Assembly: GCA_007134805.1 (NCBI GenBank)
Contig: SLKB01000094.1
Coordinates: forward strand, 1 to 5,039
Direction of reading: 5' to 3'
Source: Paracoccaceae bacterium
Lineage (GTDB): Bacteria > Pseudomonadota > Alphaproteobacteria > Rhodobacterales > Rhodobacteraceae
DNA: 5,039 nucleotides
In this document: piece after piece, positions 1 through 5,039 of the stretch
How positions within the stretch are numbered: the stretch's first letter is position 1
Layout of the letters: the number at the start of each line of letters is the position of its first letter
Program-made: the position numbers and the translations under genes
Notes under the pieces: model-generated
The model's database searches: none
Told to the model about the DNA's origin: nothing
The model's input: the letters and a program-made list of their open reading frames with translations, nothing else

Positions 1-255
1 GACCTGCCCTTTATCGAGTGCTTCTCAGAACAGAACACCTGCCCCTTGCGCGAGCATTGCCGGATGCGTCCGCATCTCGCCCGTGCGGTCGAGGCGTTCT
101 ATGCTGCGCTTGACCCGCTGCGACTGTCGGATCTCACCGAGTGCAACAGCGGGCTCGAGGCGATCCTCACGCTCAATCGCCCCGAACACCCGGCCAGGTG
201 CCGCCCGCAGCCGATCCCGGCGCACGCGAGCGCGGCTCACGAGACGACTGGATGA
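1..255 (+). CDS. Rrf2-family transcriptional regulator, C-terminal part (5' end outside window)
   Basis: The frame is open from base 1 to a TGA at 253-255 and gives 84 residues of a C-terminus; the winged-helix DNA-binding part lies upstream of the window. The start reads FIECFSEQNTCPLREHC: a cluster of three cysteines (fragment residues 7, 14, 20; spacing C-x6-C-x5-C) followed by an amphipathic helix, ARAVEAFYAAL, and LSDLTE. This is the layout of Fe-S-sensing Rrf2 proteins such as NsrR, IscR and RirA, in which the cysteines ligate a cluster and control DNA binding. Two further cysteines (48, 67) lie in a tail that looks poorly conserved and proline/alanine-rich. The family call is fairly firm; the signal sensed (NO, iron or Fe-S status) cannot be decided from this fragment. 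The gene is convergent with trpF, with no bases between the stops. Confidence 0.75.
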   Translation, partial: DLPFIECFSEQNTCPLREHCRMRPHLARAVEAFYAALDPLRLSDLTECNSGLEAILTLNRPEHPARCRPQPIPAHASAAHETTG

Positions 256-924
256 TCAGAGCTGTGGCAGTTCCGCGCGGCCCGCAGCTTGCGCCGCGCC
301 GATAAACGCGCGCATCCTGTCCGGATCCTTCATGCCCGGGGCCGCCTCCACGCCGGAGGACACATCGACCGTGCGCGCGCCGGTCAGGCGGATCGCCTCG
401 GCCACATTGTCCGAGTCAAGCCCGCCGGCCAGCATCCATGGGCCGCGCCAGGTGCGCCCCGCAATCAGGCGCCAGTCGAAGCGCAGCCCGTTGCCTCCCG
501 GCAGATCGGCCTCTGGTGCGGGCTTGGCATCCACGAGAATCCGGTCGGCCACTGCCTCATACTCGGCAAGTCGAGGCAGATCCGCGGCGCTCGCCACGCC
601 CACGGCCTTCATCACCGGCACCCCATAGCGCGCCCGCAACTCGGCCACGCGGGCCGGTGTCTCAGCGCCATGAAGCTGCAGCATGTCGATCGGCACGCGG
701 TTCAGCAGGCGGTCGAAGAAATCATCATCGCCATCGACGGACAGGGCGACGCGGCCGACGGACGCCGGCACCTGCTGCGCAAGCCCCGCAGCCTGGCCAA
801 AGCTCAGGTTGCGCGGGGATTTCGGGAAAAAGACAAAGCCAACATAGCGCGCACCCGCCGCCACTGCGGCCTCAACGTCCTGCGCGCGCTTCAGGCCGCA
901 GATCTTGACATCAACCGAAGGCAT
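256..924 (-). CDS. trpF: Phosphoribosylanthranilate isomerase (TrpF)
   Basis: This 222-residue cytosolic (beta/alpha)8-barrel enzyme carries out the Amadori rearrangement of N-(5-phosphoribosyl)anthranilate to CdRP, the third step from chorismate to tryptophan. Visible family motifs in order are VKICGL (6-11) with the general-base cysteine C9, [13 protein letters not shown] (29-41), LQLHG (82-86), ILVDAKP (129-135) with the candidate general-acid aspartate D132, the phosphate-binding GGNGLRFDW (143-151), [10 protein letters not shown] (165-174) and VDVSSGVE (186-193). The length is normal for a monofunctional TrpF. The ATG lies 6 bp after the lapA stop. Its Shine-Dalgarno is weak (AGGG overlapping the lapA TAG), so translational coupling to lapA is likely. 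No trpB follows; the downstream neighbour is the convergent Rrf2 gene. The call is secure. Confidence 0.97.
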   Translation of the reverse strand: MPSVDVKICGLKRAQDVEAAVAAGARYVGFVFFPKSPRNLSFGQAAGLAQQVPASVGRVALSVDGDDDFFDRLLNRVPIDMLQLHGAETPARVAELRARYGVPVMKAVGVASAADLPRLAEYEAVADRILVDAKPAPEADLPGGNGLRFDWRLIAGRTWRGPWMLAGGLDSDNVAEAIRLTGARTVDVSSGVEAAPGMKDPDRMRAFIGAAQAAGRAELPQL

Positions 925-930
925 CGGGCC

Positions 931-1284
931 CTATCGTGAGTCAACGAGCGCAAGAACCTCATCCTTGCCGGAATGCGGCAGCCTCTGGCGCGCGCGCTCC
1001 AATTCATCGCGCATCTCGTCGTTCTTCCGGCGCAGCCGCGCGGCTTCAGCCCGATAGGCATGCTCGCGGAACCATTCCCAGATGAAACCGAGCAGCAACC
1101 CGGTGCCGACGGCAAGCGCGAGGATCAGAAAGAGCGGCAATGTGACGTTGAAATTGAACCCCAGAATCGAGGCCAACGCTTCCGGCAGCAGCTGCACAGT
1201 GACGATCGAGCGATTTGCCAGCGCAACCGTGACCAGAATGAGCGCGATGAGCGCTGTGAACCCATATTTCAGATAAGCCATCAT
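931..1284 (-). CDS. lapA: LapA/DUF1049-family inner-membrane protein
   Basis: The 117-residue product has two hydrophobic helices (about residues 8-24 and 46-70). They are separated by a short periplasmic-type loop with the typical NRSIVTVQLLPE segment. A charged, probably coiled-coil tail follows (about 74-101, rich in R/E/K), predicted to be cytosolic. This matches the lipopolysaccharide assembly protein A domain (DUF1049). In E. coli LapA works with LapB in regulating LPS synthesis, but the role in alphaproteobacteria is less certain and the gene symbol rests on family membership. Two ATGs are in tandem (1284 and 1281). A strong GGAGGT lies at 1295-1300, inside the last codons of ihfB, 10 nt before the first ATG and 13 nt before the second. 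The gap to the ihfB stop is 6 bp and the gap to trpF is 6 bp, so this is the middle gene of a tight operon. Confidence 0.88.
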   Translation of the reverse strand: MMAYLKYGFTALIALILVTVALANRSIVTVQLLPEALASILGFNFNVTLPLFLILALAVGTGLLLGFIWEWFREHAYRAEAARLRRKNDEMRDELERARQRLPHSGKDEVLALVDSR

Positions 1285-1290
1285 CGCGGC

Positions 1291-1578
1291 TCAGACCTCC
1301 AATCCATTCAACCGGTCGCGCAAGAGCTTGCCGGCCTTGAAAAACGGCACGGCTTTGGCTTCGACCGCGACGCTCTCGCCGGTGCGCGGATTACGCCCGA
1401 TGCGCGCGTCCCGCTTCTTGACCGAAAAAGCCCCGAAGCCGCGCAATTCCACGCGTTCCCCGCGCGCCAGCGCATCCGTGATCTCCTCGAAGATCGTGTT
1501 CACGATCCGCTCGACATCTCGCTGATATAGATGCGGATTTTCATCCGCAATAATCTGGATCAACTCAGATCGGATCAT
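1291..1578 (-). CDS. ihfB: Integration host factor subunit beta (IHF-beta)
   Basis: The 95-residue DNA-bending nucleoid protein pairs with IHF-alpha (ihfA, not in this window) and introduces a sharp bend at its sites, acting in transcription, recombination and replication. The N-terminal helices run [18 protein letters not shown]; the beta core holds [14 protein letters not shown] (43-56). The DNA-intercalating arm carries GRNPRTG (61-67), with the intercalating proline at P64, the same number as in E. coli IHF-beta. E44 and R46, which contact the conserved part of the site in E. coli, are also present. [15 protein letters not shown] closes the fold. The frame stays open upstream to 1689, but homology begins at the ATG at 1576-1578, preceded by GGGGGGTGGA; the longer version has no family support. 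The gene lies after the rpsA terminator and heads the ihfB-lapA-trpF unit. Confidence 0.97.
   Translation of the reverse strand: MIRSELIQIIADENPHLYQRDVERIVNTIFEEITDALARGERVELRGFGAFSVKKRDARIGRNPRTGESVAVEAKAVPFFKAGKLLRDRLNGLEV
1295..1300 (-). promoter_or_regulatory. Ribosome binding site of lapA, embedded in the ihfB 3' end
   Basis: GGAGGT on the - strand is a full Shine-Dalgarno match. It forms part of the codons for the last residues of IHF-beta (GLEV) and sits 10 nt before the lapA ATG at 1284. A ribosome finishing ihfB would uncover it or re-initiate there, so ihfB and lapA are probably translationally coupled. Confidence 0.8.
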
Positions 1579-1635
1579 GGTCCACCCCCCGCTGGCAGCC
1601 GCCGCCCTCTGTCTCGAGCGTATTCTTTTGCAGCG

Positions 1636-1664
1636 ACTATAGGATGAAAAACCGGGCGAAGAAA
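1636..1664 (-). promoter_or_regulatory. Candidate ihfB promoter (good -10, poor -35)
   Basis: On the - strand TATAGT (1641-1636) matches five of six positions of the sigma70 -10 box. It would place a start near 1629, giving a leader of about 50 nt before ihfB. The preceding A/T-rich stretch has no good -35: TTTCTT at 1664-1659 with a 17-bp spacer matches poorly. The element shares the string CCTATAG with the rpsA promoter. Its position downstream of the rpsA terminator supports a separate promoter here, but the exact boxes are uncertain. Confidence 0.35.
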
Positions 1665-1706
1665 TAGTGAAAACCTGCATTTGCACCATCGAGGGGGTCC
1701 ATGGCG

Positions 1707-1737
1707 AAAAAAAGGGCCCCGGCGGATGCCGGGGCCC
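1707..1737 (-). terminator. Rho-independent terminator of rpsA
   Basis: On the - strand this is a perfect 10-bp all-G/C stem (arms 1737-1728 and 1723-1714, GGGCCCCGGC with GCCGGGGCCC) closed by a 4-nt loop. A run of seven T residues follows directly (1713-1707). It begins 29 nt after the rpsA stop codon. On the + strand the T run is on the wrong side, so it acts only in the rpsA direction. It separates rpsA from ihfB. Confidence 0.95.
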
Positions 1738-1751
1738 GATGTCGTCATGCC

Positions 1752-1768
1752 GACCGGCTGTTCCGGTC
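1752..1768 (-). other. Small hairpin overlapping the rpsA stop codon
   Basis: A 6-bp perfect inverted repeat, GACCGG and CCGGTC with a 5-nt loop, begins inside the rpsA TGA (1769-1767) and lies just before the main terminator. It has no T run of its own. It may protect the mRNA 3' end or pause polymerase, but a repeat this short could be chance in G/C-rich DNA. Confidence 0.4.
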
Positions 1769-3446
1769 AGTTCCGATCCTTGAGCGCCGCACCAAGGATA
1801 TCGCCCAGCGATGCACCGGCATCGGAAGAGCCATACTGCTCGACGGCTTCCTTTTCCTCGGCAATCTCGCGCGCCTTGATCGACAGGCCCAGGCGACGGG
1901 TCTTGCTGTCCACGCTGGTGACGCGCGCATCGACCTTGTCGCCGACCTGGAACCGCTCGGGGCGCTGGTCGGCGCGATCACGGGCCAGGTCAGAGCGGCG
2001 AATGAAGCTCTTCATGCTGTTATACTCGACCTCGATGCCACCATCCTCGATCGCGGTGACCGCACAGGTGACAATCGAGCCGCGTTTCACGCCCTCGACC
2101 GCATCCGAGAAATTGTCATTCTCGAGTGCCTTGATCGACAGCGAGATCCGCTCGCGCTCGGTATCCACTTCCGAGACGACCGCGCGGACCATGTCGCCCT
2201 TGCGGAAATCCTGGATCGCATCTTCGCCGCGCTGATCCCAGCTTATGTCCGACAAGTGCACCATGCCGTCGATATCGCCTTCAAGCCCCACGAACAGGCC
2301 GAATTCGGTGATATTCTTGATCTCGCCCTCGATCTCGGTGCCCACGGGGTGGGTTTCGGCGAAGACTTCCCACGGGTTGCGCATGGTCTGCTTCAGGCCG
2401 AGGCTGACGCGGCGCTTGGCACCGTCGATTTCAAGCACCATGACCTCGACTTCCTGGCTGGTCGAGACGATCTTGCCGGGGTGCACGTTCTTCTTGGTCC
2501 AGCTCATTTCAGAGACATGGACCAGACCCTCGACACCCGCTTCCAGTTCAACGAAGGCGCCGTAATCGGTGATATTGGTGACACGGCCTTTGTGGACGGA
2601 ACCCAGTGCATACTGGCTTTCGACCGAATCCCAGGGGTCGGCCTGAAGCTGCTTGATACCGAGCGAGATGCGGTGCGTGTCCTTGTTGATCTTGATGACC
2701 TGCACCTTGATCGTCTCGCCGATATTGACAACCTCCGAGGGGTGGTTGACGCGGCGCCACGCCATGTCGGTGACGTGCAGAAGCCCATCCACACCGCCGA
2801 GATCGACAAAGGCCCCGTATTCGGTGATATTCTTGACCACCCCGTCGACGACTTGACCCTCGGCGAGCTTGGCGATGACTTCCGCGCGCTGCTCGGCACG
2901 GGATTCTTCGAGGATCGCGCGGCGCGACACGACGATATTGCCGCGGCGGCGGTCCATCTTCAGGATCTGGAAGGGCTGTTTCAGCCCCATCAGCGGGCCG
3001 GCATCGCGCACGGGGCGCACATCGACCTGCGAGCCCGGCAGGAAGGCGACCGCACCGCCGAGATCGACCGTGAAGCCGCCCTTGACGCGGCCGAAGATCG
3101 CGCCTTCGACACGCGCCTCGTCGGCATAGGCTTTCTCGAGGCGGTCCCAGGCGGCCTCGCGGCGGGCCTTCTCGCGGCTGACGACAGCCTCGCCGCGGGC
3201 ATTCTCGACGCGCTCGAGATAGACTTCGACCTCATCGCCGACTTCGACCTGCGGGGCCTCGCCCGGGTTTGCGAATTCCTTCAAATCGACGCGGCCTTCC
3301 ATCTTGTAGCCGACATCGATGATGGCCTGGCCTGCCTCGATGGCGATGACCTTGCCAGTGACGACAGAGCCCTCATCGGGGGTGTCCATCTCGAGGCTCT
3401 CGTTCAGCAGAGCCTCGAATTCTTCCATGGTTGCTTTAGCGCACAT
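1767..3446 (-). CDS. rpsA: 30S ribosomal protein S1
   Basis: The 559-residue protein holds mRNA on the 30S subunit and helps melt structured initiation regions. Six S1 (OB-fold) repeats are visible, at about 26-92, 110-176, 197-265, 282-352, 369-439 and 455-524. Repeats 3-5 carry the strong NIT(E/D)(Y/F)G(A/L)FV(D/E/G)L core, then GL(L/V)HV or GMVHLSD, and a closing ISLGIK or VSLGLK. Repeats 1-2, the ribosome-binding pair, and repeat 6 are more divergent, as usual. The C-terminus ends [12 protein letters not shown], typical of alphaproteobacterial S1, and the length is normal. The start ATG at 3446 ([14 protein letters not shown]) has AAGGAA 10 nt upstream; the internal ATG at 3428 has no Shine-Dalgarno and would remove only six residues. 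The gene has its own promoter, a leader of about 170 nt and a strong terminator, so it is probably monocistronic. Confidence 0.98.
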   Translation of the reverse strand: MCAKATMEEFEALLNESLEMDTPDEGSVVTGKVIAIEAGQAIIDVGYKMEGRVDLKEFANPGEAPQVEVGDEVEVYLERVENARGEAVVSREKARREAAWDRLEKAYADEARVEGAIFGRVKGGFTVDLGGAVAFLPGSQVDVRPVRDAGPLMGLKQPFQILKMDRRRGNIVVSRRAILEESRAEQRAEVIAKLAEGQVVDGVVKNITEYGAFVDLGGVDGLLHVTDMAWRRVNHPSEVVNIGETIKVQVIKINKDTHRISLGIKQLQADPWDSVESQYALGSVHKGRVTNITDYGAFVELEAGVEGLVHVSEMSWTKKNVHPGKIVSTSQEVEVMVLEIDGAKRRVSLGLKQTMRNPWEVFAETHPVGTEIEGEIKNITEFGLFVGLEGDIDGMVHLSDISWDQRGEDAIQDFRKGDMVRAVVSEVDTERERISLSIKALENDNFSDAVEGVKRGSIVTCAVTAIEDGGIEVEYNSMKSFIRRSDLARDRADQRPERFQVGDKVDARVTSVDSKTRRLGLSIKAREIAEEKEAVEQYGSSDAGASLGDILGAALKDRN

Positions 3447-3456
3447 ACAGTCTTGG

Positions 3457-3462
3457 TTCCTT
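3457..3462 (-). promoter_or_regulatory. Ribosome binding site of rpsA
   Basis: AAGGAA on the - strand lies 10 nt before the ATG at 3446. It is the only purine-rich match near either candidate start and fixes the start at 3446 rather than 3428. Confidence 0.7.
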
Positions 3463-3482
3463 TTGCATCATGTTTCAGGCCA

Positions 3483-3531
3483 GGCGGTTGGGTCCGCCGG
3501 TCTTTGACCCGGCCCCGGTTCGGGGCACGGG
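3483..3531 (-). other. Nested, mutually exclusive hairpins in the rpsA 5' leader
   Basis: Three inverted repeats overlap in a chain. Listed in transcription order: C (3531-3508) is a stem of 4 plus 6 bp with one bulged base and a 3-nt loop, with the core GCCCCG/CGGGGC. B (3513-3496) is a 5 plus 2-bp stem with one bulge, GCCGG/CCGGC. A (3498-3483) is a 5-bp stem with a 6-nt loop, GGCGG/CCGCC. B shares bases with both C and A, so the leader can fold as C+A or as B. No T run follows any of them, so this is not an intrinsic terminator. The structures end about 20 nt before the rpsA Shine-Dalgarno. By analogy with E. coli, where S1 represses its own translation through its leader, a translational control element is plausible. 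The pairing is seen; the function is inferred. Confidence 0.4.
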
Positions 3532-3591
3532 ACTTCAGGGGGCCACCTTGACACGCCAGCGCCTGTCATGGTCCACGCCCTTTAACACCCC

Positions 3592-3608
3592 CGCGATCGT
3601 GGATCGCG
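3592..3608 (-). other. Hairpin near the 5' end of the rpsA transcript
   Basis: A perfect 7-bp inverted repeat, CGCGATC and GATCGCG with a 3-nt loop, begins about 6 nt after the start point predicted from the -10 box. A hairpin this close to the 5' end may stabilise the mRNA. As DNA it is also a near-palindrome and could be a protein-binding site. Confidence 0.4.
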
Positions 3609-3620
3609 TTGACTGCGCGC

Positions 3621-3649
3621 TCTATAGGCGCCCCAAGCGGCTGTGGCAA
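3621..3649 (-). promoter_or_regulatory. Sigma70-type promoter of rpsA
   Basis: On the - strand the -35 box TTGCCA (3649-3644) is one base from TTGACA. It is separated by exactly 17 bp from TATAGA (3626-3621), a four-of-six match to the -10 box. The predicted start is near 3614, giving a leader of about 168 nt before rpsA. It lies in the gap between the rlmJ stop and rpsA, the expected place for a strong ribosomal-protein promoter. Confidence 0.65.
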
Positions 3650-3695
3650 GGCTCTAGGCCAGCAAATCAGACGCGTCAGGCACAGAAAGGCACGG

Positions 3696-4487
3696 TCATT
3701 GGCCGCGCATCAGGGCATCGACCTGCGCCGCCCTGTCCTTCAGGCCGAATGGCGGGTTGAGCACCACCAGCCCCGCGCCGTGCAACCCGTGGCCCGCCCG
3801 CGCCGGTGGAAAGCGGGTCTCGAAGATCGCGGCATCAGGGTGATCGGCGCGGATCTGCGCAAGCATCGCGTTCTGCAGCCCCGCTGCAAGGACGGGATAC
3901 CACAGCAGGAGGACACCGACATTCCACTTGCGCCGCAGCTTGCGCAGCACCTCGGGCAGCGTCGTATAATCGTCCTTGACCTCGTAGGAGGGGTCGATAA
4001 TCACGACACCGCGCCGCGGCGCGGGTGGCGCCATCGAAAGCACCAGCGCCAACCCGTCACGGCGATAGATCCGCGCCCCACTCCCCGCCATCACGGTTTG
4101 CAGCGCCTCATGTTCGCCCGGGTGCAATTCGGCAAGCGTCATACGGTCCTGCGGGCGCAGCAGATGCCGCGCGATCAGCGGCGTGCCGGGATAGGCCATG
4201 GGCCCGTGCTGCGCGCGCACTGCGCTGAGCATGCGCGCATAAGGATCGTCTGGCGCAAAGCGGTCGGCAAGCGCCTCGATTCCCGCCTGCGCCTCACCGG
4301 TCTTCCGCGCCTCGACACTGCCCAGATCATAGAGCCCACGTCCGGCATGCGTGTCGATGAAGCTCAGCGGCTTGTCCTTCGCTACCATCTGCGCAAGCAT
4401 CCAGGCGAGCAGCGCATGTTTGTGCACATCCGCCAGATTCCCCGCATGATAGCTGTGTTGGTAGGAAAGCATGCGCCCATGTCGCAT
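3696..4487 (-). CDS. rlmJ: 23S rRNA (adenine(2030)-N6)-methyltransferase RlmJ
   Basis: The product (263 residues from this start) is a SAM-dependent enzyme that methylates N6 of A2030 (E. coli numbering) in 23S rRNA during ribosome assembly. The N-terminal signature MLSYQHSYHAGNLADVHKH (from residue 6) conserves the residues equivalent to E. coli Y4, H6 and K18, here Y9, H11 and K23. FIDTHAGRGLYDLG (43-56) is the SAM-binding region, YPGTPLIARHLLR (99-111) and LAELHPGEHEAL (118-129) are further family blocks, and IIDPSYEVKDDY (163-174) is catalytic motif IV. That motif reads DPSY where E. coli has DPPY. GLVVLNPPFGL (239-249) is near the end. The ATG at 4487 has GGAG five bases upstream (4496-4493). 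The ATG at 4472 matches the E. coli start but lacks a Shine-Dalgarno, so either is possible. No terminator is clear between this gene and rpsA. Confidence 0.95.
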   Translation of the reverse strand: MRHGRMLSYQHSYHAGNLADVHKHALLAWMLAQMVAKDKPLSFIDTHAGRGLYDLGSVEARKTGEAQAGIEALADRFAPDDPYARMLSAVRAQHGPMAYPGTPLIARHLLRPQDRMTLAELHPGEHEALQTVMAGSGARIYRRDGLALVLSMAPPAPRRGVVIIDPSYEVKDDYTTLPEVLRKLRRKWNVGVLLLWYPVLAAGLQNAMLAQIRADHPDAAIFETRFPPARAGHGLHGAGLVVLNPPFGLKDRAAQVDALMRGQ

Positions 4488-4534
4488 GCAGGCTCCGCAA
4501 CATCAACCGCTGCGATGGTCTGGCGCGCGCCCAG

Positions 4535-4771
4535 TCAGCCTGGCAAATTCGAAACCATAAAAGCGCGTCCATCCGACCCGTGGAGCGCCGACCCGTCCGC
4601 CGCCTCGAATGCGACCACAGCATGACCGCCTTGGTCATCGCGTGCAGTTGCAGGCGACAAGATCGTCAACGCCGCAGCACTCGTGCCCATCAACGCGAGA
4701 GTCTGGCGCCGGGTGACAAGAAGGCGAAGGTCGCTCAGCGGAAGGGTTGCGCCGTCTCTGGATTCGGTCAT
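4535..4771 (-). CDS. Hypothetical short protein with a twin-arginine (Tat) signal sequence; possibly a truncated gene
   Basis: This 78-codon ORF starts at the ATG at 4771; a TTG lies directly before it at 4774. A polar N-region of 20 residues is followed by TRRQTLALMG (20-29), a Tat-like motif. A hydrophobic stretch to about residue 38 and a PATA signal-peptidase-type site follow, with predicted cleavage after A43. The remaining mature part is only about 35 residues (RDDQGGHAVV ... MVSNLPG), has no motif I recognise and has no cysteines. By hand count 27 of 78 codons end in A or T, a lower third-position G+C than the neighbouring rpsA. The Shine-Dalgarno is weak (AGATGG). The TGA lies 47 bp before the rlmJ ATG, so co-transcription is possible. 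It may be a small exported protein or the surviving N-terminus of a larger Tat-exported enzyme. I see no continuation in another frame. Confidence 0.45.
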   Translation of the reverse strand: MTESRDGATLPLSDLRLLVTRRQTLALMGTSAAALTILSPATARDDQGGHAVVAFEAADGSALHGSDGRAFMVSNLPG

Positions 4772-4962
4772 CAATACACCATCTTTCAGCTGTCACCATG
4801 ATGCGCAACCATGGACCAGTAGACAAGGCGCAGTCTGCCAGAAGACCGTGCGCGTGCGCCATGACACTCGTGATCGCGCAGCGCTTGCCCCCATGCGCGG
4901 CATTCCTTACACAGGCCAGAAACCGCGCGCCTGCACCCACAGCGCATCACATGAGGCAAGCC
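4772..4962. other. Divergent intergenic region with weak promoter candidates
   Basis: This 191-bp stretch lies between the Tat-signal ORF (-) and the right-edge gene (+). On the + strand TTGCCC (4885-4890) and TACACA (4908-4913) have 17-bp spacing and would give a leader of about 40 nt. On the - strand TTGTCT (4826-4821) and CATCAT (4803-4798), also 17 bp apart, would start near 4791. All four boxes are imperfect matches. No tRNA, terminator or long repeat is seen. The + frame of the right-edge gene stays open back through this region, with other in-frame ATGs at 4798, 4801, 4861 and 4951, but none has a clear Shine-Dalgarno. Confidence 0.25.
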
Positions 4963-5039
4963 ATGGCCGAGACGCGACCGAAGAAGAAAAAGATGAGCGC
5001 CCGCAATATCGGGGCCGGGATCCTTATGGCGATCCTCGC
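4963..5039 (+). CDS. N-terminus of an unidentified membrane or exported protein (3' end outside window)
   Basis: The ATG at 4963 has GAGG at 4953-4956, six bases upstream, which favours it over the in-frame ATG at 4951. The 25 visible residues read MAETRPKKKKMSARNIGAG and then ILMAIL: a strongly basic N-region followed by the start of a hydrophobic helix. This is the pattern of a signal anchor or a cytoplasm-to-periplasm first transmembrane helix. Proteins such as the PpiD/SurA-N peptidyl-prolyl isomerases begin this way, but 25 residues are too few to assign a family. It is transcribed away from the - strand genes. Confidence 0.6.
   Translation, partial: MAETRPKKKKMSARNIGAGILMAIL

Noticed and set aside
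289..939. A 216-codon open frame on the + strand.
   Set aside because: It is the antisense mirror of trpF, with Ala/Arg/His-rich composition and no recognisable family.
1555..1572. A partial match to the IHF site consensus (GATCAA followed by CTCA) at the start of ihfB, suggesting autoregulation.
   Set aside because: The required TTR half is missing, so the match is not better than chance.
1579..1689. An in-frame N-terminal extension of ihfB by 37 codons.
   Set aside because: IHF-beta homology starts exactly at the ATG at 1578, which has its own Shine-Dalgarno. The extension covers the likely promoter and has no family match.
1701..3551. A 616-codon open frame on the + strand, with a purine-rich GAGGGGG just before its ATG.
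   Set aside because: It lies antisense to rpsA across its whole length, in the frame where its stops would need TTA, CTA or TCA codons in rpsA, which are rare in high-G+C genes. Its Asp/Leu/His-rich, repetitive product mirrors the S1 repeats, and its start runs through the rpsA terminator.
3548..3576. A perfect TTGACA on the + strand in the rpsA leader region, as a possible antisense promoter.
   Set aside because: No -10-like sequence occurs 16-18 bp downstream.
4520..4534. A G/C-rich palindrome between the Tat ORF and rlmJ, as a possible terminator.
   Set aside because: The 10-bp palindrome GGCGCGCGCC (4522-4531) leaves no room for a loop, and no T run follows on either strand.
3609..4625. 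A 338-codon open frame on the + strand.
   Set aside because: It is antisense to rlmJ and very rich in Arg, His and Pro, typical of a shadow frame. rlmJ on the other strand is a clear family member.
4635..4940. A 101-codon open frame on the - strand upstream of and overlapping the Tat ORF.
   Set aside because: Its product is rich in Cys, Arg and His without any domain-like pattern, and its start has no clear Shine-Dalgarno. The overlapping frame with a Tat signal is the better candidate.

Overview
The window looks like a chromosomal core region of an alphaproteobacterium of the Rhodobacteraceae type. The evidence is high G+C with strongly G/C-ending codons, an rpsA-ihfB-lapA-trpF order I associate with that group, and protein sequences that read like Rhodobacter/Roseobacter versions of S1, IHF-beta and TrpF. 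I cannot name a genus.

Layout: the left edge holds the 3' end of an Rrf2-family regulator gene (+ strand, cut by the window). Its stop codon abuts the stop codon of trpF on the - strand. From about 4490 down to 256 everything is on the - strand. In transcription order this is rlmJ (23S rRNA m6A methyltransferase), a 249-bp gap with a good sigma70-type promoter and a structured leader, rpsA (six-domain ribosomal protein S1), a strong intrinsic terminator, and then a compact ihfB-lapA-trpF unit with 6-bp gaps. Upstream of rlmJ, also on the - strand, is a short ORF of about 78 codons. It has a convincing twin-arginine (Tat) signal sequence but a mature part of only about 35 residues, and I do not recognise it. 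At the right edge a + strand gene begins, with a lysine-rich N-terminus followed by a hydrophobic segment, and it runs out of the window.

The genes fit a growth-linked neighbourhood: ribosome maturation (RlmJ), translation initiation (S1), nucleoid architecture (IHF-beta), an envelope-associated membrane protein (LapA/DUF1049) and one step of tryptophan synthesis (TrpF). The terminator after rpsA and a separate -10-like element before ihfB suggest that rpsA and ihfB-lapA-trpF are mostly separate transcripts.

I see no mobile element, CRISPR array, tRNA/rRNA gene, defence system or clearly novel system. The most interesting points are the nested hairpins in the rpsA leader, the orphan Tat-signal ORF with different codon use, the zero-gap convergent stops at 253-258, and a DPSY version of the catalytic motif in RlmJ.
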